Source: Monosporascus cannonballus | Lineage: Eukaryota; Ascomycota; Sordariomycetes; Xylariales | Length of the DNA stretch: 64,000 nucleotides | Direction of reading: 5' to 3' | Assembly (NCBI GenBank): GCA_004154925.1 | Contig: QJNS01000082.1 | Coordinates: forward strand, 62,001-126,000 | Part shown: positions 1 through 11,491 of the stretch, piece by piece | Position numbering within the stretch: position 1 is the first letter of the stretch | How the letters are laid out: every line of letters begins with the position of its first letter | Translations under genes and position numbers: made by a program | The notes under the pieces: generated by a model | What the model was told of the DNA's origin: nothing | Database searches by the model: none | What the model saw: only the letters and a program-made list of their open reading frames with translations

Positions 1-1539
1 AAGAAAAGTTTAAAAAATAACAAAATACCTTAAATAAGTAACCAGATTTCGAAAAGAAAATTAGTTAGAATTAGCTATATAATTTTCGATATTACCATAG
101 AAAGATATTTACGTTTACGACAAATTGCAACAATTCGAGCAGTACCTTACGATATGCACCAGAGAATCCAGCAGTATAACGACGGTCTTCTAGAAAGCCA
201 AAGAACAAATAAAATATAAATTCCAAAAAATACCAAAAAAATCTAATACGAAAAATATACGAACATTAATTATACGAATATCCAAAAATTTACAAAATTT
301 TAAAACAACTTTAACGCATATATTCCTTTTTTAAAATAAAAATAACGGTATAAAAAGTTATACAGCAATACGATATTTACGCCAGAACGAAATCTCGACG
401 ACATAAGCTATACGGAAAATTACAGGTAATACTAATCGCAAAACGACGATAATATTGAGTTATATTTAACTTTATTACCAAACTTTTTATATTAAAAATT
501 CAAATTTCAGAAATATATTGCGATAATATTTTCGTAATTATCGAACGATTTACGAAATTTTCTTATTTTTTACCATAATACAAAAATATGAACGTTAAAC
601 AAATAATATATATTTTTCAAAACCATTTTCAGTATATACGGATTACCTATAGAAATTATTTTAAACAAAAAATCAATATTCATTTTTAAATTTTGGCAAG
701 GTCTAATAACATAAATCGGCTTAAATTATAAATTATTTAATGTATTTAAACCGCAAAACAGATAAATAAACAAAACGAATAAATTAAATTTTAAAATTTT
801 ATTTACGATACTATATTAATTACGAATAAAATAATTCGATTTAGAAGTTATTAATTGCATAATTAATTTATAATACCAGTTACTATCAAAATATCCAAAT
901 AATGCTAATAAACGCAAGTTTTAGTTTTATTTTAGAAATTTGTAAAAAACTACGTAATAATAATTTAATTAGTATCCAAATAATTTTTATATCATAATAA
1001 TTACGATAATTATATCAAGAAATAAAAATAAAATTGAAATTCATACGGAATTAAATAAGTAAATATTATAATTAAGAAAATTAAAAAGATTAACCTTTAA
1101 AAAGGGGGAAATAATTTTTCTCGTTATTAAAATATTCAAATAAAATAACCTAATAAAAGGTCCGACCTTAAATATATCGGTCCATATAAAATTATCAAAA
1201 ATTCTTACAAAATAATTATTAATTAAAACTTTTATTAAAAGTTAAATTTTATTGATTTTTTTACGTTTCTTTATTCGAATTAATAACGGATACGATTAAA
1301 GTATATATGGTATAAAACAACATAAAAATAAAAAACGAATAAATATATAAGATAGGAAACATTTTTAATATACGAAAACAAAATGGATTTACTTGGTACT
1401 TAATTAAATAAAAAAAGTACCTAAATTTCGAAAACATCTAGAAACTTACTAAAAACCTTATTAGCGTCGAACGCCTATTAAAAAGTTTTTATTAATAATA
1501 ACGGGCGCGTCCCAGTCCATAGTTAATTAATTAGTAACC

Positions 1540-1900
1540 GGGATATCGGGCCAGTTGGCCGCGGCCTGCATTAACGTAACAGCCGTAATGGCAGCCTTTA
1601 ATTATTCCTGTTTTTTTTTTCGAAACTTTCGAATTTTTCTATAATTTCCGCATTTTTAATAACGTAACGAAATATTTCGATATTACGATAACGGAATAGC
1701 CGCCTTTATTTTTGCAAACGATCCAGCTTATTAACAGCCGTTCGTAACGTTTCGCGAACCTGCTTTTTTTTACGTTTTAAACGATTTTTTTCGTCAAGAA
1801 GTTTTTGATATTTAATTTCTAAAAGACCAAAAATATCATAAGGACCGCCATGATGGATATAGTACGCATATTTCAAAAAATCCCGAACAATTTGCATTTT
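1540..1900 (-). pseudogene. Antisense accessory ORF relic inside the gypsy element
   Basis: On the strand opposite to pol, between the integrase region and the 3' LTR, a 63-codon open stretch (1,706-1,897) encodes a basic, coiled-coil-like segment with LDEKNRLKRKKKQ followed by RETLRTAVNKLDRL. Further along the same strand, positions 1,540-1,600 hold a G+C-rich stretch. The same arrangement recurs at 23,933-24,440 and 58,300-58,760 in other copies. In fungal genomes, ORFs with an N-terminal CxxC-type cluster, a coiled coil and an acidic tail are often annotated as hypothetical proteins near retroelements; linking this relic to them is an inference. It is broken by RIP. Confidence 0.45.
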
Positions 1901-2113
1901 ACCCTTTTTTTTACAGCTAAAATAAAAAGATATTTTAAAATCAAAACGTTTAATTCGTTTTAAAAAAATAAAAACGTTAATACGTTTACGAAAACGGGAT
2001 TTTTTTTAGGCGATTCGATATGACGAAAAGTAAAAAAAAAAACGTTACGTACTAGGAATAATAAATAAATAATTTAATCTTTATAGCTAAAATTCCTGAA
2101 AAGGGGGAAATCG

Positions 2114-2509
2114 TATTATAACTTAACGGTTTTAGCTTTTTTACGGAGGTCGGACTTACGAAAAAGATAAATCCCGATTACAGGCAAAAAGTTACGTAAC
2201 CGGCTTAAAGGATTTAAGGTGCTAAATACCTTAAACCCTTTAAGCTGGTAAAAAAGTTTAAAGGGCTTAATAAGCTTAAGAGTTTAAGCCGTTTAAGTAT
2301 CTTAAGCCAAAACAAGGATATATGCGCTTATTATGTCCATAATCTAGATAGCTTTAGTTTATAATATAACATCGTTACCTAAGGCACTTTTGATATTACG
2401 AAACGTAATGTAATTACCGTATTTATTGCTTAGATTCCCACGATACTCCTATTAATAAAAACTCGTACAACTAAGGATTAATCGTTGGTTGAACCTTCTA
2501 GCCGTCACA
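2114..2509 (+). repeat. 3' LTR of the family A fragment
   Basis: It begins TATTATAAC (RIP-altered TGTTATGAC of the family) and ends AGCCGTCACA, as do the LTRs at 17,579-18,001 and, reversed, 23,321-23,754. It lacks the 52-bp tandem repeat of the 11,123-18,001 copy and instead has a segment rich in CTTAAG/TTTAAG, shared with the 23,321-30,263 copy. The length is about 396 bp. Confidence 0.85.
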
Positions 2510-3213
2510 AAAACCAGATTTACCTAATATATAATTAATTGAAAAATTCTTCCAAATTTCGACAATATTACCATAGTAATGAAAGATTTTATAAATAATT
2601 AATATTCATTAAAAGAATTTATTAGCGATAACGTTACCTGAAATAAGGTTATCCTAATTAATTAAATAACGCGATAATATCTAGGGCGATATTTATATAA
2701 TAAGCTATTTGTTTTTGTTTTTTTTGGTTATTTTTTTTGTTGCTTTTTTTCGCTTTAATTCGTTTAATTTCTTTAGGGAATATAAACCTTCGGTTTATAT
2801 ATACGATTTACGATTAGTTTATAATTTCTTTTATTTTCGACAATGATGAACCGTAAGCTGCGTTTTTTTATCTTCTTTTCTATCTTTTCGAACTCAGATG
2901 TTGTTCGTAAGTAATTAAAACCGAAACGTTTTAATTAGGAGATAAAAGAGCTATTAATATCGTAAAAGCTTTGGTTTCGCGTTATATATTTTTCGTACCG
3001 AGAAAAATCAGATATAAAGGTGTAATAAAACTTTAAACCGCGGCCAGCATAATACTAATATACGAGTATATTTACAGCAGAAAAAATAAAAAGTTTAAAG
3101 TATTTTGCTTTTTAATTTTTTTGTTAGTTAATTTCTCTATACGGCCTAATATAAGAAATAAATATAAATTACAAAAAATGTTTTTCAGAACGAAAATTAT
3201 CAAGAAAAACCCG
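2510..3213. other. AT-rich spacer without a recognisable gene
   Basis: Low-complexity AT-rich DNA with T-runs around 2,700-2,780. No coding signal or repeat pairing was recognised on either strand. Confidence 0.5.
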
Positions 3214-3579
3214 TATTACAACCTAATAAGGTACGGCCGTAAAAGCGGTTGCAACAGAGATTAACGAATTAAATAGGTAAAATTACGGAATAATTCGATA
3301 AAATCGATCGTAAAGCCTTTAAAGATAAGTTTAACAAAATCGGTTATAAAACTTTTAAAACTAAGCTTTACAAAATTAATGAATTATAGTATATAAATAG
3401 ATATATTTCTAGAGTTTAATTAATATTAACTCATAATATAACTTTAATACTTAAAACGCTTTTAAAATTACAAAACGTAATTAATTATTATTTTTATGAT
3501 TTAAATTTTGCGCTATTTTTATTAATCTAAACTCGTATATCTTAGACTTAATAAATTGTTAAATCTTTTAGTTGTTATA
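3214..3579 (+). repeat. Solo LTR of gypsy family A
   Basis: It starts TATTACAACCTAATAAGG and ends AGTTGTTATA, matching the family A LTR ends TGTTATGACC and AGCCGTCACA after C-to-T and G-to-A changes. Its inner part, with AATACTTAAAACGC and CAAAACGTAAT, aligns with the 3' halves of the LTRs at 2,114-2,509 and 17,579-18,001. No internal region adjoins it on either side, so it is read as a product of LTR-LTR recombination or a remnant. Confidence 0.7.
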
Positions 3580-4586
3580 ATTGGTTTATATTTAGCATTA
3601 TAAAGCCGTATTTAAATAGTTTTAATATAATTAAAAGCCAAGATTAAAAGGCATAGATTCGATAAAGTGGTCTTTGAAACTATTGAACTTTAATACTTAA
3701 AATATAAAATATGCTATTAAAATTAAACTTATAATTTTTTATACGAGCTAGTACTAAACAACTTACAATTAATGTTAAAATGATAGTAGAAAATAAATAA
3801 CAAAGAAGTCTAACTCGAAATATTACGAGTAACTTACTAACGTTTTATAATAAATATATAAATTAAAACAAAATAAACATATAACTTTTTAAAAACACCT
3901 TTATACTACTTAAACTTTTAAAAATGTAAGAGTTTTTCTTATATAAGCTGATAGTTTAGTAATTATCATATTTATATCTTTAATTACTTAAATACAATAA
4001 AAATATAAAATTAATCTGCTTTTACTTTATATTTTTAATATTTTTCAAATTATATACACGGTATTATATAATGCAATTTATATTATACGTTTTATTTATA
4101 ATATTTCTAAATTCGATAAATGTTTAATACTTTTTCTATTTAACCTATATTATTTATATTACTTTCGTTATAAACTTTTTGAAACTAACTAGTAACCTTT
4201 TCTAAATACGTGAAATTTCGACTTGTCTCGATTCAAAAAACTTATATACATAGGTGCCGAAAAGGTTTGTTTTTAATAAACGTTATATTTACGAAATAAT
4301 TCTGCGAAATTTAATAATACGGTTTTAAAATGATATGGAAGTAAATAATACGTTTAATAAAATATATAATAACGACAATGCTATACGCTTGTATTTAATT
4401 AAAATAAATAATTTAATATATATTCTGATTTACAGATTGCTATAGCACAAGTAAAGCGGCCTTTTTAAGCCGCCGTTTCGCTATATATACGCAAGTGTTA
4501 CACGCTTGCTAGATAGATTCTCTTTTTCTTTTTCGTACAACGATAGAATATTTCCTAGAGCCCAAAAGACGTACAGTGCCGTGCCA
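3580..4586. other. AT-rich spacer with two short hairpins near its end
   Basis: No gene is visible. Around 4,456-4,474 a GCGGC/GCCGC inverted repeat encloses a T-rich loop, and at 4,492-4,510 GCAAG/CTTGC forms a second small hairpin. Base composition rises toward normal from about 4,440 to the start of the LTR at 4,592, so this edge has escaped much of the RIP seen on both sides. Confidence 0.4.
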
Positions 4587-4591
4587 CAGAT

Positions 4592-4781
4592 TGTGACGGG
4601 CACAATGCGTAGGTTGAACGGAGGCACGGCCCAACAAAGGTTTATATTCAAGGTGAGAAGGGAAGGGGAGAAACAGTTAGCCATCAGCGAGGTGGCTGCT
4701 CCCTATATATATATGGGTAAGTTCGGGCTAAGGAGCTCGCTCCGTAAGCCCGAGCTGCCCTATAGGCTTTAGCCTATAATA
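4592..4781 (-). repeat. 3' LTR of family B element (weakly mutated copy)
   Basis: It starts TGTGACGGGCACAATG, ends AGCCTATAATA, and keeps most G and C. It contains a 35-bp stem-loop (4,721-4,755) with nested arms GGGCT/AGCCC and GGAGC/GCTCC, also present in the other LTR. Small ORFs here on both strands are incidental. Confidence 0.9.
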
Positions 4782-7700
4782 TTACCTTTTTCCTCGCCCT
4801 TAAGAAATAATGAGGTTACGGCGAAGCGGCGGCAGGTTTATTTATACCTTTTTCCTCTTATTTTTATTCGTATTTTTACGTTTTCGCCAATTCCGTTTCC
4901 GTTTCCGAATATTTTTTCGAAATTCTTAAAAGTAATTATATTTTCAAAATTATTATATAACTTTTATATTAATTTAATATAACCTGCTTATTTTACGAAT
5001 AGCTTTTTTCGGCAACCGCGGCCTATATATTTATTTTTAGCTTTTAATATATATTTTATTATATATTTTTTTCCTTTTTTTCTAATAATATTAATAATGG
5101 TTAATTATTATTTAAGATTTAATTAAGTAACGGATTTTTTAGTATTAATTTTAAAAAGTTTACGTTAAATTTTAAATATATTTTTAATAATACGTTTAAT
5201 TTTACGGTATTATGCAGCATTATTATAATAACCTTATATTTAACGTATATTTAAAATAATCTTTTAAATAATTATAAGGTAATTACGTTTTTTAAATTTA
5301 ATTATATTAAATTTTTTATTTCGAAACGTATTATTTATTTTTTAAAAATATTAATTAATTGTTTTATCCGGATTTAGATTAATATTATCATAATTTATAT
5401 AAATCTTATATTTTTTCGTAATTCTTTAATAAAATTAATAATTTTTTTTATTTCGGGAATTAATTAAAAGGTTATCGGTATTTTATTAATAAGTTTTATA
5501 TTATATTCGTAAATTTAAAAAAGGGCTTATTTTTAACGAAAAATTTTTATTATTAAAGATTAATTATGTTATTGATAAAAGTTCGACTTAATTATACTAT
5601 ACATAACTTATAAAATAACGGAAATACGCAAAAATATTTTGGTTAACCTTTTCCGTAATTTTATTTATTTAAAGATAAAAAGATACATTAAGTTATTATT
5701 ATATTTTTATTAAGTTATATAAATAAGTCCACAATTTATTCGTTTTATTACTTTTTCTATCGGATATTAATTTTTTAAGATAACCGTTTTTATTAAACGA
5801 TCGTAAAGTATTATAAGAAAACGGGGGTCCCCTTTTCGCCTTGCCGATAAATTAGTTATAAAATTTATCGAAAAATTTAAATAAAATCGGTTTGAAATAA
5901 GTAAAAGCCGTAATAACCTCTTTTTTGTTTTTTTATACGTACGACCTATTATATACGATATAATTACGGTAAAAACGGCGAATATTTTGAATTTGTCTTA
6001 ATTAGTAATAATAACGGATTAATATTATTAATATAATATTTTTTTTAAATAACCGATAATATAAAGATTATATACCTATTAAATTAATAATATCCGGAAT
6101 AACTTTTAAATAAGGATTTAAATATATTTTTTAAATTATAAAAAGTTTTTAAAATTAAAAAAGTATTTCGTTATAAAAGTTTTTATGATGTTTATAATTA
6201 GGAGGAAATTACGTAATTTCTGGATTACGGCGGCATATACCATATTTTAGGTTTTATTTTTAATAATTTTTAAATTTTATATTTTTTAAAAGTTTTTTTC
6301 GAAAAATATTTTTTTGTTAAAAGGTATAACCAGTTATTCGTTATTATTTTATTTTAGATAAATTACGGTTACTAAAACTTTTTAAATGCGTATTAGTTTG
6401 TTAAATAATTATTTTTTTTAATTAACCGGGTTATCTATTTTTTAAATTTAGTATTTTTTTATTACAAAATACGTTTTATGATTTGCGAAATATAATATCG
6501 GGTTAATTTGTTAATTTGCCAGGATAATATTTAAATACGAAATTAAAAATAAATAAAAAGCCGGTTTATTAGATTTATTTTTAATAAATTTATAGATATT
6601 TGTAAAGTATTAAAATTTTATATAATTTGTTAAAATTGTAAAAAGGTTAATTAACTGTTAAAGTTTTTTTTTCGTTAACGTTTTAATAATAACTAATAAT
6701 TTTTATCGTATATTTCGTAATTATATTTAATTAGCGATAATCTCTTTAAAAAATATGTAATTAATTATAAGTATTTTAATAAGTTAAATTAAAATAAATA
6801 TTTTTAATTGCCTAACCGGAATGATTTGTTTTTATTATTGTTTTTTTAAAGGTTTTAATACGTAAAAATAGGCGTTATAATAAAAAGTCTTTTAAATTAG
6901 TTAAAAACTTATTATTTTTTGTTTTTTTAATGGAAAAACATTTTTTTTCTTAATTAATTATAAAAAGGAAACGGTTATCTTGTTAAATTTCTTTTAAAAG
7001 TCCGGTAAAAGCTAACGAACCTAATAAAATTCTTAATTTTTTATATTAATAAAAGCCTTATATTTCCGAATAATAATTATTTTTTTGGGATTAATTTTTA
7101 AGTTTATTTTTATTTCGATACTAAATTTTAAGTATTTCGTTTTTTCGATTATGAATTTATATTTATTTGGGTCTAATTATAATTTTATTTCCGTTTAATG
7201 GTAAAATATTAATTTAACCTTAATTATATAATTGGTTTAAAAGCTGGATAAATAAATTAATATATCGTTTATATATGCGGAATAAAAATTATTAAGGTAA
7301 CGTTTTAACGCAATATTAATATAATATTATAAGGTAGCCGGTATACCGTTAAGGCCGAATAAATATATTAGTTATTCGAAAAACCCGAAACATATATAGA
7401 ATGTAGTTTTTTATTTGTTTTTCTGGCGGATACGTACCCGGTAAAGGGCTGTTCGAACGTTAAGCTTCATAAACCACCGAATTTATAATAAGGTTTGTAA
7501 CGTTTTTTTTATTAATAAAAAAAGTAACGGTTTTATATCGTAATCTTATTTAATTTCTTATAATTTACGTAAAACTGTAAATTCCCGTTAAGTTTTTTTA
7601 TGAATAATACCGGGGTATTTACGGGGGAATTATTAGCCTGAATTTAATTTTTGTCGAATAAATTTATAAATATTTTGCATAAAATTAATAATTTTTCCTT

Positions 7701-9923
7701 TAATATCTTATATAAAGATCTTTATAAAATTAATTTTTTTAACTTAAGGTATTTATTTTTAGGTTTATCGTTATATTGTTATTATTACGATAAGGTAATA
7801 ATAATAAATTTTCGTTATTTGCAAAAAAAATTTTAGAATTTCCGTATTTTTTTAAAAAAATATTTTATTATATTTTTGGAAATTAATTACGGTTTTATTT
7901 TTAAAACTTTATTAATATTTTTTATAAAAATTGCAAATAATTATGTCCTATTTTTCCTGCGGCAGTTTTACCGTATTATTGTCGCGAAAGTTATAATTAT
8001 TATTAAGTAGGTTTTTTTATATTTTTGTAATTATCTTTTTAGGCGGTCCTTAAGTTCCTTATTAAATTATCTTTTTTTATGTAATATAGGCGTAGTAATA
8101 TCGTTTGCGAAATAGTTAAGTTATTATTTCGTTTCGTATATAATATTATTATATTTTTTAAAGGTTATTTTAGAATAAAAAAGTAAAATAAATTTTTAAT
8201 TACGTATTTCTAAATTTGTTTTAAGCGGTCGTTTAAGTTTACGTTAACGTAAATAATTTTTTGGATTATAATTATTATAAGTTTATTATTTTTCGTTAAT
8301 TTTAACTGACGGGATATAATAAGTATATATTATAACTTTAAACGGCGGATTAATTATAAATTAGATATAAAATAATAAATATATTTATTATTAATTAGGA
8401 TATTTATATATATAATATTATTAATTAAGGCGTTTAAGGTAAAAACAAGTATTATTTAATTTATTATTAATTTTTTATAATTTTTTCTTTATTTTATTCC
8501 TTTTTTGTTGACGAGTTTTAATAAAAGCTATTTTTTTAAATTTTCGTTATTTAAATCGTTATTTTTATTGACGGTATCCTACAAATTTATTACCGTAATT
8601 TTTATCCCAGCTGGATAAAGCCGTTTTGCGGATTTATATTTAAGGTATTTCTAATTTGAATGGTTTGTAATAGCATAATGGAAATATTACTTTTTTTTAT
8701 TTTCAAATTTTTATTTTATTATTAAAAAATTATTTCGCATAAAGTTAATTATTTAAGTTTTATTTCGAGTTATTTCCGGATCGGTTTTTTCGATTACCTT
8801 ATTATTAGTTTATAAATTTGGAAATTAATGTAATTAATTATGTAATATTTATTATAAATATATTCCTTTAAATATTTATTATTTAAGCCGATTTATTAAT
8901 TTGGTCGATATATTATTATTAATTAACCGTTTCGTTTTTTTTCCCGAAATACCAGGTTATTATTTTTTTGCCTATATAATAATTAAATAAAACTTTTAAA
9001 TAATTAATTACTTTTTTTATTTTATATATTTACCGATAATAATTATTATAAAATATATTTTTCGTAATTAACGCGTTATAAAATTACGTATTAATATTAA
9101 TATTTAAAAAAATTATTTTAATTATTAAAAGTTATATTAAGCTTTTATATTTAGCTAGTTTAAATTTAAAATTTAATAAATAATTTTAAAATTATTAATT
9201 ATTATTTTGTTTCATATATTATAATTACCTTTTAACGAATTATACCGTTTATTTATTTTATATTATTTTTTATATAAAATAGTATTAATTTTAAAATCTT
9301 TTTATAATTTCTTTATTTCGAATTAATAATTAAATTATAATTACCTTTCGATAAGTACAAATATTATAATATTTAAATAAATTATTATAAAAGAATTAAA
9401 AATAAATTAGTTTTTTTTTTATTTTTATATGGAATATAGCGTAAAACGAACGGAATGTTTTTTATTTTCCGTTTTATAAAGGTTATTTTATAGGCTTACA
9501 ATTCGTTCCTATAAACATATTATTAAGCGGTAGGTTTACCGTAAGTTTTTGGCAAAATAAATCTTATTTTATAAAGGTTTTTTTTTAATTTTCGTAAAAA
9601 AATATTTTTTTTATTTCCGTTATTTGGTTAAACAAAATATTTATTATTTTATTACGGTTAAAAATTCATTTAATAAATTCTTTTTGTTATATATTAAACT
9701 TTTAAAATATATTTACGAATAATTGGTATTATAAGTTTTTCTTAATAATTCCAGATGAGGTTAATATTATGAACTTATTTATGGTTTTATCGATTATATT
9801 ACCTTATAATTATTTCGTTATAAAACTTTTTTAACTTATTATCTGTAATTAAGGTATTTTTAAAAAGCTTTTCGTTTTTATTTAGCTTTTTAGAAATTAT
9901 AATAAGTTATAACTTTAAATATA

Positions 9924-10113
9924 TATAACGGGCATAATACGTAAGTTGAACGGAGGTACGGCCTAATAAAGATTTATATTTAAGGTAAAAAGGGAAAAGG
10001 AGAAATAACTAGTTACCAGCGAAGTGGCTGCTTCTTATATATATATGGGTAAGCTCGAGCTAAGGAGCTCGCTCCGTAAGCCCGAGCTGCCCTATAGGCT
10101 CTAGCCTGTAACA
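9924..10113 (-). repeat. 5' LTR of family B element (strongly mutated copy)
   Basis: Same length as its partner at 4,592-4,781 and aligned without gaps, but with many C-to-T and G-to-A changes in its outer part (for example TATAACGGGCATAATACG). The 3' end is AGCCTGTAACA. The stem-loop at 10,053-10,087 is nearly unchanged. Confidence 0.9.
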
Positions 10114-10118
10114 CAGAT

Positions 10119-10651
10119 TTAGTAATATATTAAAGCAGAAAGAATTTTATTTATACAAACTTTTGAGTATTTGTCGTACAATTTATATTTTGTAATAATT
10201 ATCTGTGTCTTTGGCTTAGCTTCGCATGTTATTTTAAATTAAAATATATTTTGTATAAAACTGTTTAAATATATATTAAAATCAGGTTATCTATTAAAAC
10301 TTTGAAAAAAAAGATTTTTCACCTTTTAATTTTTTAATTTTCATTTAAAAAATTCATTTAAAAAAAGTTAAAAAATAATTAAAAATATATTAAAATTGTT
10401 AATTTTAATACTGAAAACTATTTTTAATTCACGTTTATATAAAATAAACTATTTTAAAAAAATTAATAACTTTAAAATAAACTTAGTATTTGTTTTAAGT
10501 TTAAAATTTTTAAAAAATTGTTATAATAACTATCTTGTTGCTTTTAATTAACTTGACTTCGTTTACTTCCTATATTTTCCTTTGTTTTTCAATACGCTAA
10601 ACGAGAACATATAAAATGAATATAGCGGATTGCGCAAATCAAAAAAATATT
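10119..10651. other. AT-rich spacer, no gene seen
   Basis: AT-rich DNA between the family B element and the tRNA gene. It holds runs of A and T but no open frame or repeat partner was recognised. Confidence 0.5.
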
Positions 10652-10786
10652 TGTCAGCTGCAGGAGTCGAACCTGCGCGGTTTCCCACTACAGTAGCGTT
10701 TTAATCGCCTTGTTCCCCGCTGATGTCAGAGATACGGCAGAATTACTAGCCTAAATGTAGCGCCTTAACCACTCGGCCAAACTGAC
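10652..10786 (-). tRNA. tRNA-Leu (anticodon UAG) with a ~56-nt intron
   Basis: Read on the minus strand, the acceptor arm GTCAGTT pairs with AGCTGAC (one G-U pair) and discriminator A follows, as in eukaryotic tRNA-Leu. The D arm is GCC-GAGTGGTTAA-GGC (A box), the T arm GCAGG-TTCGACT-CCTGC (B box). The anticodon stem CTACA/TGTAG is interrupted after position 37 by about 56 nt, the standard place for nuclear tRNA introns; the loop gives anticodon TAG, decoding CUN leucine. CTA triplets in the intron could pair with the anticodon. The variable arm (about 11 nt) is short for leucine. The mature length would be about 79 nt. The intron needs the SEN complex, whose SEN54 subunit is encoded at 30,682-32,226. 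The gene shows little RIP damage despite retrotransposons on both sides. Confidence 0.85.
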
Positions 10787-11117
10787 CTATTTCACTTTTG
10801 AATGTTCGATTTTCCATTTTTGGCCTAATAAGCGAGGAGGGTTAGTGACCCTGGATGAAAAGCCCCTACGAAAGCGGCTCTTTGCAACGTGGCGAACTCC
10901 GCTTTTGTCTTCTCGGCTAGCGCGGAAGAACTGGAGATTATTTCCGAAGTAGAAAGTCCGGACCCCACCTAATGTGGGACCCCACCTAACATCCCCTAGA
11001 AGTTCAAAAAATCGTATCACGTGCGAGAACCCCACGGCCCCAGAAAATGCATCCAATCCAATTTGACTATATGCTTTTAGGTGTGTTTTGTATAGTGACA
11101 TAAGTAATAGCACTGTT
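10787..11117. other. Small patch of normal base composition between tRNA and LTR
   Basis: No convincing gene; a 137-codon open frame on the minus strand runs into the adjacent LTR and is not believed. It contains a tandem pair of a TTAGGTGGGGTCC motif (minus strand, about 10,968-10,991) and a 36-bp segment also found, in the opposite orientation, at about 19,908-19,945, suggesting a remnant of another repeat. Confidence 0.4.
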
Positions 11118-11122
11118 AAGAG

Positions 11123-11491
11123 TGTTATGACCCAACCAAGGGAGGGTCTCGGAAACGGTCGCTTGGTGACCGAAACAGGAGCCAAGTGGGTCGAAACCAC
11201 GTAACATAGATCCGGAGTGATCCAAAGGATCTAACGGGATGCATGCAGTTATTCGGTATGGATCCGGAGTAATTTAGGGGATTTAACGAGATCCCTGAAA
11301 AATATATACGCTTATTAATTCCATAATCTAAATAATACCAGCCTATAATAATAATTCGTTACTTAAGACGCTTTTAGTATTACGAAACGTAATACTTTTT
11401 ATATTTATTATTTAACATCTTACGATATTTTTGTTAATATAAACCCGTACAATTAAAGTTTAATAATTAATTAAACCGCTTAGCCGTTATA
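11123..11491 (+). repeat. 5' LTR of family A element with two 52-bp tandem units
   Basis: It begins TGTTATGACCCAACC and ends AGCCGTTATA. Two copies of a 52-bp unit starting near CATAGATCCGG begin at 11,205 and 11,257. The first 150 bp are almost free of RIP; the remainder is mutated. Confidence 0.9.

Larger units (their letters stand above)
1..2509 (+). mobile_element. 3' part of a RIP-mutated Ty3/gypsy retrotransposon (family A), cut by the window start
   Basis: The first 1.4 kb aligns by eye, with many C/T and G/A differences, to the integrase-side part of the complete element at 11,123-18,001 (for example positions 20-230 match 15,490-15,690). All frames are broken by stops. A purine-rich tract of the form AAAAGGGGGAAATCG lies at about 2,099-2,113, directly before an LTR (2,114-2,509), which is the expected polypurine tract for plus-strand priming. 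The segment 1,500-1,900 is richer in G and C and carries an antisense ORF relic. The 5' half lies outside the window. Confidence 0.85.
4592..10113 (-). mobile_element. Complete RIP-mutated Ty3/gypsy retrotransposon, family B, 190-bp LTRs
   Basis: Two 190-bp LTRs (4,592-4,781 and 9,924-10,113) bound the element, and a perfect 5-bp target duplication CAGAT flanks it (4,587-4,591 and 10,114-10,118). The reverse transcriptase is read on the minus strand: around 7,330-7,370 an FGLNGIPAT-like stretch is followed near 7,261-7,278 by Y-I-N-D-I, the YxDD catalytic box with one D changed to N by a G-to-A change. All frames contain many stops, so the element is dead. A purine-rich tract (minus strand, about 4,782-4,800) precedes the 3' LTR. 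The fungal gypsy assignment rests on the RT motifs and the LTR/TSD structure. Confidence 0.9.

Noticed and set aside
4506..4772. 88-codon plus-strand ORF and its minus-strand counterpart
   Set aside because: Mostly the family B LTR; the matching part of the other LTR has no such frame.
10787..11200. 137-codon ORF on the minus strand beside the tRNA
   Set aside because: It spans the LTR start at 11,123 and the AAGAG target duplication, so its N-terminal codons are LTR sequence; no domain or coding bias.
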